A stretch of DNA of 10,970 nt, taken from Bacillota bacterium (lineage in GTDB: Bacteria; Bacillota; Clostridia; Acetivibrionales; DSM-1351). The stretch spans positions 1 to 10,970 of the forward strand of contig JAEWZA010000369.1 of the NCBI GenBank assembly GCA_023395575.1, written 5' to 3'. Numbering within the stretch: position 1 is the first letter of the stretch; every line of letters begins with the position of its first letter. Under the pieces are notes generated by a model, which was not told where the DNA came from, did no database searches, and saw only the letters and a program-made list of their open reading frames with translations. The position numbers and the translations under genes are program-made. Positions 6,613-10,970 of this stretch are shown here, piece after piece.

Positions 6613-8617
6613 TTTCAGTTTCCTCCTCAGAATCTGTATTTGATTTTTTATAGCTATCAACGCAAAAAGCGTAGCCTGACATTATGTAAAACACATTTTC
6701 TTTTTCATTCAGCAGCTTAACTGATGATAAATCTCCAAAATTCAAATGCATTTGCTTTTGAAGTCTTTCAAACCACCATAAGTTTACATTCTTTTGATAC
6801 TGTCTAGTTTTTTCAATAACCTCTAAATACAGCTGAACTACATCCTTAGAATTCATGCCCCCAAAGGATATTTTATCAAGTATAGGCTTTTGGGTATGTT
6901 TGCTTCTAGCTTGTGCCACACCTATTTGATATATCATTGTACCTAGATAAAATAGACCCTTTGCCTCTTTTGAAAATCCATTTGAATTCAAAAACATCTC
7001 CATTTCTACAATTCTCTCTGGCAAATCACTTGTGATCTGTTCTGCATTTTCCAATTGAAAAACCTCCTTATTTAGTATTTTCAGCTTTTGTAAGCTTTTG
7101 AAGAAGCATATATATGACATTACTATTTTTTTTATATATCTATCAGTAAATCTAAAGTCCTTGCTCTTTTTCTGCTCATTATAATAGAATTCAAGGCCGT
7201 AAAGATTCCTGTAGTTTCTGAGTTCAGAGGATTTTAATTGCATTACACCTTTTTCTAAAGCCTCACATGCCAATTCCATAATTTCATTCTTATCAATTAG
7301 TTCCCCTTGAATAACAGCACTTAGTAAATTGAGCACTCGCTTGATGTTTAGCTGTGTTCCCTTTTTATCTGTACTGATAGGCACAATCCTCTGAATATGT
7401 CCAAGATTAAAATATCTTAGATATTGACTCATTGTCAGTCTACATTCCTCGAAAATCCTTTGAATGTATATGAATTTAGCATTTGAGATACTTTCAATAG
7501 TTTTCTTAATAGCACAAGAATTACCATCTGTTTTGTAAAAAATTATACTGAAATAAAAATTCTCTACTTCTTGTTCATCATTTATTTCTTCTTTTAGTTC
7601 ATCAAACCATTCCTTAGAGTCTTTTGGTCTGAAAACAATGTCAATATTCTCTTTTAGTCTTTGATAACAGCTGTATTCAATATTTTCATACAAGCCTTCA
7701 AATAGTAATACAACATCCTCACCAGCTATTTTGGATTTCATTTCACTCATTGCTTTATTTTCACCAGATTTAAGCAAACTTGCACATGTGCCACAAATTG
7801 AGAATACACTGTCAAATTTATTTTTATCAAAATTAGGTGCATAATTTATAGTAGTTGTAACAAAGGCTTTGCTAATACTGCTTCTAGCAAGCTTTCCGCT
7901 GTAAGCCACAGTATTTACATCATCACATGCCTTATTACATATATGGCATATATAGTTTGATTTTGCTCCTTCTGATTGACCCTGAATTTGTTTTTCACAA
8001 AGCTCCAAATAATCCTTGTGATTTGATATAACATGTTTTGAATTATTATAGATAATCCTTGGAATAACCAGACATATTTTCTCTGCATTTCTGGCACCAA
8101 TATAGGCCAAAAACAGTTTTTCAGCAGATGACTTCTCGTCATTTACATATACAGCCTTTTCCTTTCCCTCTTTAACAACCTTCACCTCAAAGCTTTCATT
8201 ATTTCTAGGAATTATCTTTTCACAATTTAGTCCATTGACGTTGAACAACTCCGCTTTTTCACATTGTTTCAGCAACTCATGCAATTGACCACCTTCAAGA
8301 GAATCAAATAAATTTTTCAAAACACCTCTGCTTTTACCAAACCAATTGTACAAAATACTTGCAGCATCCCTAACTGCGTAAAACTGCACATTTGATGCAC
8401 TATTATTTCCAAAATAGTTATAATCCTTTTCGCTGGTAGAATAATAAGGCTGAATATCTAATTCAATACACTGCTTGTCCAAATTAAAATCTAAAAATAC
8501 ATTAATCAGGTCCTTCTTCAAATCCTTTGACATCAGCTTTATACTCTTACCAAGCTTGTCATAAATTCCTCCTTCCGAGCTTCTGCCAATATCAGCAATC
8601 AGCGACGGCATATCCAT
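6596..8617 (-). CDS. cas8b: Cas8b (Csh1/TM1802-like), large subunit of Cascade
   Basis: Cas8 is the large subunit that recognises the PAM, starts DNA unwinding and recruits Cas3. The protein has 673 residues. The most readable feature is a zinc-ribbon-like pair of motifs, CHIC (224-227, with Cys231 nearby) and CGTC (275-278), which occurs in Csh1/TM1802-type Cas8b proteins. The rest is divergent, as is usual for Cas8, and the call also rests on its place between cas6 and cas7 in a canonical I-B operon. The ATG (8615-8617) directly follows the cas6 TAA with no gap and has a perfect GGAGGTG site 6 nt upstream inside cas6. The C-terminus ends in an acidic tail and overlaps the cas7 start. No separate small-subunit gene is seen; in I-B an internal translation product of cas8b can supply it. 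Confidence 0.93.
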   Translation of the reverse strand: MDMPSLIADIGRSSEGGIYDKLGKSIKLMSKDLKKDLINVFLDFNLDKQCIELDIQPYYSTSEKDYNYFGNNSASNVQFYAVRDAASILYNWFGKSRGVLKNLFDSLEGGQLHELLKQCEKAELFNVNGLNCEKIIPRNNESFEVKVVKEGKEKAVYVNDEKSSAEKLFLAYIGARNAEKICLVIPRIIYNNSKHVISNHKDYLELCEKQIQGQSEGAKSNYICHICNKACDDVNTVAYSGKLARSSISKAFVTTTINYAPNFDKNKFDSVFSICGTCASLLKSGENKAMSEMKSKIAGEDVVLLFEGLYENIEYSCYQRLKENIDIVFRPKDSKEWFDELKEEINDEQEVENFYFSIIFYKTDGNSCAIKKTIESISNAKFIYIQRIFEECRLTMSQYLRYFNLGHIQRIVPISTDKKGTQLNIKRVLNLLSAVIQGELIDKNEIMELACEALEKGVMQLKSSELRNYRNLYGLEFYYNEQKKSKDFRFTDRYIKKIVMSYICFFKSLQKLKILNKEVFQLENAEQITSDLPERIVEMEMFLNSNGFSKEAKGLFYLGTMIYQIGVAQARSKHTQKPILDKISFGGMNSKDVVQLYLEVIEKTRQYQKNVNLWWFERLQKQMHLNFGDLSSVKLLNEKENVFYIMSGYAFCVDSYKKSNTDSEEETENDSKQ

Positions 8618-9376
8618 TTAAAGCACCTCCTCATCTTTAGGTAAAACAAATCCGAACCCTTGGGAATTCTTGCTTCCAATACCGCTTGAAAAAGCCATTT
8701 TCTTTAATTCCTGTGATCCTGATATTTTAAAATTACCACTATAGGCCTTAATAACGAATCCTTTGTAAATTATGATTCTTTCTGCTATTTTCCCTAAAGG
8801 CTTTATAGAAAAAGACGTATCCTTAGGCTCTTTATCATAAAAAGCACAATATTTTTTTAATAAATTTTTTCTTATATTTTCTGAAAATTGTTCTTCAAAA
8901 GGTGTGTAATAGTACGTTTTCTTTTTTCCGTCAGCAGAAAATAAGGTACTGTAGGTCGTTATCGGTGAAAGGGTTCTCACCTCCATTTCCTCTGAATAAT
9001 TTTGAATATCCTGTCTGAAAAATACATTTGAAATATGTGCTAGATTGTTATAGATTCGCAATTCTCTTTCGCTGACAGCAAAACTCTGAAATATGTATTT
9101 AAGAAATTCAGAATCAACACATGATATGTAAATTGAAATTTCTTCAGGAAAGACAAACTTTTTTGTTTCTCTATCAATTTTTAAAGGCTTGGTAATGATG
9201 TTAGAAAAAGAAAAAAGCTTAAAACTACGCTTATTATGTGTATATCCATTGTTATGTAAAAAATTCGAATACTCTTTATCATTAATAAAATTATACAACA
9301 ATGCTTGAATTATGTGATTATACTGAAATGGTAATACAATTTTATCAGAGCTACTAATGGTTAATCTGCAATACAT
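8618..9376 (-). CDS. cas6: Cas6, pre-crRNA endoribonuclease
   Basis: Cas6 cuts array transcripts inside each repeat, leaving the 8-nt ATTGAAAC handle on the crRNA 5' end. From the chosen ATG (9374-9376) the protein has 252 residues. A conserved N-terminal His21 in YNHIIQALLYNF is the likely catalytic histidine. The segment HNNGYTHNKRSFKLFSFS (41-58) is typical of the first ferredoxin fold. The glycine-rich loop GIGSKNSQGFG (232-242) near the C-terminus is the family hallmark. The frame can be extended 7 codons to a TTG at 9395-9397, but only the ATG has a ribosome binding site (AAAGGAG, about 6 nt upstream), so the shorter form is preferred. It is the first gene of the operon. It would also be needed to process the degenerate mini-array upstream. 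Confidence 0.95.
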   Translation of the reverse strand: MYCRLTISSSDKIVLPFQYNHIIQALLYNFINDKEYSNFLHNNGYTHNKRSFKLFSFSNIITKPLKIDRETKKFVFPEEISIYISCVDSEFLKYIFQSFAVSERELRIYNNLAHISNVFFRQDIQNYSEEMEVRTLSPITTYSTLFSADGKKKTYYYTPFEEQFSENIRKNLLKKYCAFYDKEPKDTSFSIKPLGKIAERIIIYKGFVIKAYSGNFKISGSQELKKMAFSSGIGSKNSQGFGFVLPKDEEVL

Positions 9377-9418
9377 ATTTTTCTCCTTTGTTTCCAAAAA
9401 TTAAACAGCATATACATT

Positions 9419-9448
9419 ATTTTATCTCATTATATGTAACAAATACAA
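9419..9448 (-). promoter_or_regulatory. candidate promoter of the cas operon
   Basis: TTGTAT (9443-9448) and TAAAAT (9419-9424) are spaced 18 nt apart on the minus strand, 43 nt upstream of the cas6 ATG. The -10 is a good match, the -35 weak. A perfect TATAAT at 9429-9434 is an alternative -10 but lacks a recognisable -35. The region is so AT-rich that the exact promoter cannot be fixed by eye. Confidence 0.35.
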
Positions 9449-9494
9449 TATATATATTTTTATACAAATTTATCCACAATATATTAAAATCAGT

Positions 9495-9545
9495 CCAAAT
9501 AATGCTATTACCAATGACAATATCTAATATTATGTTATTATTTGG
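9495..9545. repeat. 9-bp inverted repeat upstream of cas promoter
   Basis: CCAAATAAT (9495-9503) and ATTATTTGG (9537-9545) are perfect reverse complements separated by 33 nt. They lie between the degenerate mini-array and the candidate cas promoter. The long AT-rich loop argues against a terminator; a bipartite protein-binding site is possible but unproven. Confidence 0.4.
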
Positions 9546-9589
9546 CGGTTGGGATTAATTTTTGTATTTCAGACATATTTCCAAGATAG

Positions 9590-9683
9590 GGCTCAATTCC
9601 TTATAGGTATTCTTTAAACCATTTAAGTTAGTTATCACAATTTATTTAACTACGTTTCAAGTCCTTAAAGGTATTCTGTAATA
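9590..9683 (-). CRISPR. degenerate CRISPR mini-array, candidate CreA-like guide RNA
   Basis: Two diverged copies of the 30-nt repeat lie at 9654-9683 (5 mismatches, transcribed first) and 9590-9619 (3 mismatches), exactly framing a 34-nt spacer-like segment at 9620-9653. In transcribed orientation the upstream repeat would supply the handle CTTGAAAC (one change) and the downstream repeat the usual cleavage core AAGGAATTGA, so Cas6 could release one crRNA-like RNA. Its spacer starts GTAGTTAAATAAATTGT; these 17 nt match the minus strand at 10097-10113 except at position 6, overlapping the -10 box of a promoter-like element. Partial seed matching to a neighbouring promoter, a single pseudo-spacer and a place beside cas6 are the features of CreA RNAs in CreTA modules. 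The repeats are certain; the regulatory role is inferred. The alternative is a dying remnant of the right-hand array. Confidence 0.8.
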
Positions 9684-9687
9684 TATG

Positions 9688-9716
9688 GTTTTAAGTTTAT
9701 CAATACTTTTGTTCAA
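9688..9716 (-). promoter_or_regulatory. candidate promoter of the degenerate mini-array
   Basis: TTGAAC (9711-9716) and TAAAAC (9688-9693) are 17 nt apart on the minus strand, giving a start near 9681, at the very beginning of the first degenerate repeat. Both boxes are 4/6 matches. An 11-nt word TTGATAAACTT (minus strand, 9693-9703) inside this element also occurs in the leader of array 1 at 548-558, where it includes the candidate -35. Read-through from the upstream OrfA-like gene is the alternative source of the RNA. Confidence 0.3.
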
Positions 9717-9734
9717 TTTCTATTAAAATAAATT

Positions 9735-10007
9735 TTAATTTTGCCCAATTATCTTTGCTGCTTGCTTTAAAATATCACTTTCCTCTAATCTTTGCTTATG
9801 TAATCGCATCAGCTCTTTTTCTATATACTTGTGATTGTCTTTAGCTTTACAAAAATCGGAACTGCAATAGTCATTATACCACTTAGATACAGTGGATTTA
9901 GCAATTCCATATATTTTTGCTATATCTGATACCTTCGTTCCTATTTTTCTCAATGCTACTATTTGCCTCTTAAAATCATCGCTATAATTTTTAGTTTTTC
10001 CAGCCAT
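9735..10007 (-). CDS. solo IS3-family OrfA-like helix-turn-helix protein
   Basis: The 90-residue protein resembles OrfA of IS3-family insertion sequences (HTH_Tnp_1 type). Residues 1-58 form the helix-turn-helix part (KNYSDDFKRQIVALR, then a VSDIAKIYGIAKSTVSKWY recognition unit). Residues about 60-82 form a short leucine-zipper-like coiled coil, and the end LEESDILKQAAKIIG is the usual OrfA C-terminus, so OrfA itself seems complete. The ATG (10005-10007) has a strong AAGGAAGGA site. OrfB, the catalytic DDE integrase that should follow in an overlapping frame, is absent: the downstream sequence runs straight into the degenerate mini-array. It may be an IS remnant, or a kept DNA-binding protein. 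Its upstream promoter is the place matched by the mini-array spacer seed, making it a candidate target of CRISPR-guided repression. No toxin or regulator function is shown by sequence. Confidence 0.8.
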   Translation of the reverse strand: MAGKTKNYSDDFKRQIVALRKIGTKVSDIAKIYGIAKSTVSKWYNDYCSSDFCKAKDNHKYIEKELMRLHKQRLEESDILKQAAKIIGQN

Positions 10008-10046
10008 GGTATCCTTCCTTCCGTTTTAAAAGTACATCTATAAACA

Positions 10047-10061
10047 AACATTTTAAATGTT
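10047..10061. promoter_or_regulatory. 15-bp palindrome, possible operator in the orfA-like leader
   Basis: AACATTTTAAATGTT reads as two perfect 7-bp arms around a central base. It lies between the candidate promoter and the orfA-like start codon. Such symmetry would suit a dimeric helix-turn-helix protein, possibly the OrfA-like protein itself acting on its own gene, or an RNA hairpin with a 3-nt loop. The base composition makes chance palindromes fairly likely. Confidence 0.3.
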
Positions 10062-10064
10062 AAT

Positions 10065-10118
10065 ACTTAGTTGTATTTTTATAATTTACTGATTCTACAA
10101 TTTATTTTACTACTAAGT
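10065..10118. repeat. imperfect 11-bp inverted repeat around the orfA-like promoter start
   Basis: ACTTAGTTGTA (10065-10075) and TACTACTAAGT (10108-10118) are inverted with one mismatch and 32 nt between them. The right arm overlaps the -10 box edge and the PAM-side flank of the guide match. It could be a bipartite operator, a terminus of a decayed element or chance. Confidence 0.35.
10097..10113 (-). promoter_or_regulatory. partial protospacer matched by the degenerate mini-array spacer
   Basis: On the minus strand this reads GTAGTAAAATAAATTGT and matches spacer positions 1-5 and 7-17 of the mini-array at 9620-9653. The only mismatch is at position 6, and pairing stops at 18. The three bases on the PAM side are TTA, not repeat-like, so the site would not be read as the array itself. 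The match covers the -10 box TAAAAT. Partial seed pairing is expected to allow Cascade binding without Cas3 degradation, as in CreA-guided repression. Confidence 0.6.
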
Positions 10119-10132
10119 CCCTATTTTGTAAA
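10104..10132 (-). promoter_or_regulatory. candidate promoter of the orfA-like gene
   Basis: TTTACA (10127-10132) and TAAAAT (10104-10109) are 17 nt apart on the minus strand, each a 5/6 match to consensus and the best-formed promoter I see in the window. A start near 10097 would give a 5' leader of about 90 nt before the orfA-like ATG. The -10 box lies inside the mini-array guide match. Confidence 0.55.
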
Positions 10133-10270
10133 TATTTAGTTTTGTATTTATTATATTATTATTATCTATACCTTTGCAAGTGTAAAATATTCAATTTCCA
10201 TTTATTGGTTTTAATTTTTATTCTCAAAACCATATAGTCCGCATTATGCAAACTTGCTGCTGAAGGTTTA

Positions 10271-10970
10271 GATTAAATTCCTTATAGGTATTCTCTAAAC
10301 GAAGATATAGCTAATTTACCTTTAGAACATTACTAGTTTCAATTCCTTATAGGTATTCTCTAAACTGAAGTTCAAGCTATCTGAATACGGAATGGAAATT
10401 CGTTTCAATTCCTTATAGGTATTCTCTAAACGTACATCTGCGTAAACCTTACTATACCAGTAGTAGGTTTCAATTCCTTATAGGTATTCTCTAAACACAA
10501 TTATATCCACAGCTACAAATTAACTAACCTTGTTTCAATTCCTTATAGGTATTCTCTAAACTTATGATTTGTTTGGAAACTGGATTATTAAGTTTTTGTT
10601 TCAATTCCTTATAGGTATTCTCTAAACGTTTTGCAAAAGCTAGTGATATAATTGCAGAATCCTTGTTTCAATTCCTTATAGGTATTCTCTAAACATATAT
10701 TAAGCCAGTACAAGAACAAAAAGAAAAAAGTTTCAATTCCTTATAGGTATTCTCTAAACTTACATTACAAGAAGCAAGGGAACTTGTAGTGGAAAAGTTT
10801 CAATTCCTTATAGGTATTCTCTAAACTCGGAGTTTCTAAGAGAAGAATTTAAAATTATTACTGTTTCAATTCCTTATAGGTATTCTCTAAACCATGAAAT
10901 TGCCTCCACTTTAGGCATAAAAACAGGGGTTTCAATTCCTTATAGGTATTCTCTAAACAAGAATTAAAAC
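10271..10970 (-). CRISPR. CRISPR array 2 (trailer end, upstream of the cas operon)
   Basis: Eleven repeats start at 10271, 10336, 10402, 10467, 10532, 10598, 10665, 10730, 10797, 10863 and 10929. The repeat is identical to array 1. The ten complete spacers are 35 to 37 nt, and 12 nt of an eleventh reach the window edge. The leftmost repeat (10271-10300) has two changes from consensus, both in the handle half that no spacer would use. A degenerate terminal repeat marks the trailer end, so the leader lies to the right, outside the window, and transcription runs leftward like array 1 and the cas genes. The array therefore points toward the orfA-like gene and the degenerate mini-array. Confidence 0.98.

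Larger units (their letters stand above)
9377..9589. other. intergenic region upstream of cas6
   Basis: This very AT-rich 213-bp region should hold the cas operon promoter. It contains several -10-like boxes on the minus strand, including a perfect TATAAT (9429-9434), a candidate promoter pair, a 9-bp inverted repeat (9495-9545), and two tiny start-to-stop frames on the minus strand (9361-9417, overlapping cas6, and 9538-9576) that I do not call genes. No full-size gene is present. Confidence 0.6.

Noticed and set aside
6613..6660. TTG-initiated 16-codon extension of cas7
   Set aside because: It lies inside cas8b without a ribosome binding site, while the downstream ATG has AGGAGG and gives the normal Cas7 N-terminus.
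9377..9397. TTG-initiated 7-codon extension of cas6
   Set aside because: There is no ribosome binding site before the TTG, and the AAAGGAG of the ATG lies within the extension.
9450..9480. A second target of the mini-array guide in the cas promoter (shared ATTGTG..ATAA words), which would imply CreR-like autorepression of cas
   Set aside because: The shared words lie outside the guide seed and need a gap, so no seed-anchored match exists there by eye.
9538..9576. 12-codon minus-strand frame MSEIQKLIPTAK next to the mini-array, considered as a tiny toxin gene
   Set aside because: It has only a weak ribosome binding site, no clear promoter, and is not near the guide-matched promoter; frames of this size are expected by chance.
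9704..9716. TACTTTTG taken as a terminal inverted repeat partner of TGTACTTTTAAAACGG (minus strand, about 10021-10036) of an IS element
   Set aside because: Only about 7 bases are shared in AT-rich DNA and no target-site duplication is visible.
9710..9739. Third degenerate repeat next to the mini-array (CAATTTCTATT)
   Set aside because: Similarity is limited to an AT-rich stretch and the spacing to the next repeat would be only about 26 nt.
10497..10531. Search of array spacers for self-targets inside the window
   Set aside because: No convincing match of any complete array spacer to the cas genes or intergenic DNA was seen by eye.

Overview
The window is a nearly complete type I-B CRISPR-Cas locus from a strongly AT-rich low-GC Gram-positive bacterium, most likely a member of the Clostridia. 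The evidence is the AT-rich coding, the strong GGAGG-type ribosome binding sites, the Cas protein families, and a 30-nt repeat that in transcribed orientation ends in ATTGAAAC like known clostridial I-B repeats. The species cannot be told from sequence reading alone.

Layout: every gene lies on the minus strand, so the locus reads from right to left. At the far right is a CRISPR array (10271 to beyond the window end; 11 repeats visible). It is transcribed leftward, and its trailer end, with a degenerate last repeat, faces the cas genes. Next come a promoter region (10104-10132), a 90-codon IS3 OrfA-like helix-turn-helix gene without any orfB (9735-10007), and an isolated pair of degenerate repeats around one 34-nt spacer-like segment (9590-9683). 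The operon follows in the order cas6, cas8b, cas7, cas5, cas3, cas4, cas1, cas2 (9376 down to 650), with tight or overlapping junctions. After cas2 there is a leader of about 175 bp and a second array with the same repeat (474 down to position 1 and beyond).

How the genes work together: Cas6 cuts the array transcripts within the repeats. Cas8b, Cas7 and Cas5 form Cascade around each crRNA. Cas3 (HD nuclease plus helicase in one chain) degrades targeted DNA. Cas4, Cas1 and Cas2 acquire new spacers. All key catalytic motifs that can be read are intact, so the system looks functional.

Most notable observation: the degenerate mini-array is probably not just debris. In transcribed orientation the first 17 nt of its spacer match the minus strand at 10097-10113 at every position except 6, and position 6 is one that type I crRNAs flip out of the duplex. 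The match overlaps the -10 box (TAAAAT) of a promoter-like element upstream of the adjacent OrfA-like gene. Repeat decay is greatest at the outer ends, which a processed guide would not use. This is the architecture of CreA-type guide RNAs in CreTA modules, where Cascade uses a crRNA-like RNA to repress a neighbouring toxin gene without cleavage. Here the controlled gene would be the solo OrfA-like gene or a short ORF/RNA in its leader. This is an inference from sequence and needs experimental support. Several array spacers also translate into phage-like peptides, including one with the SIHANA signature of cell-wall amidases.
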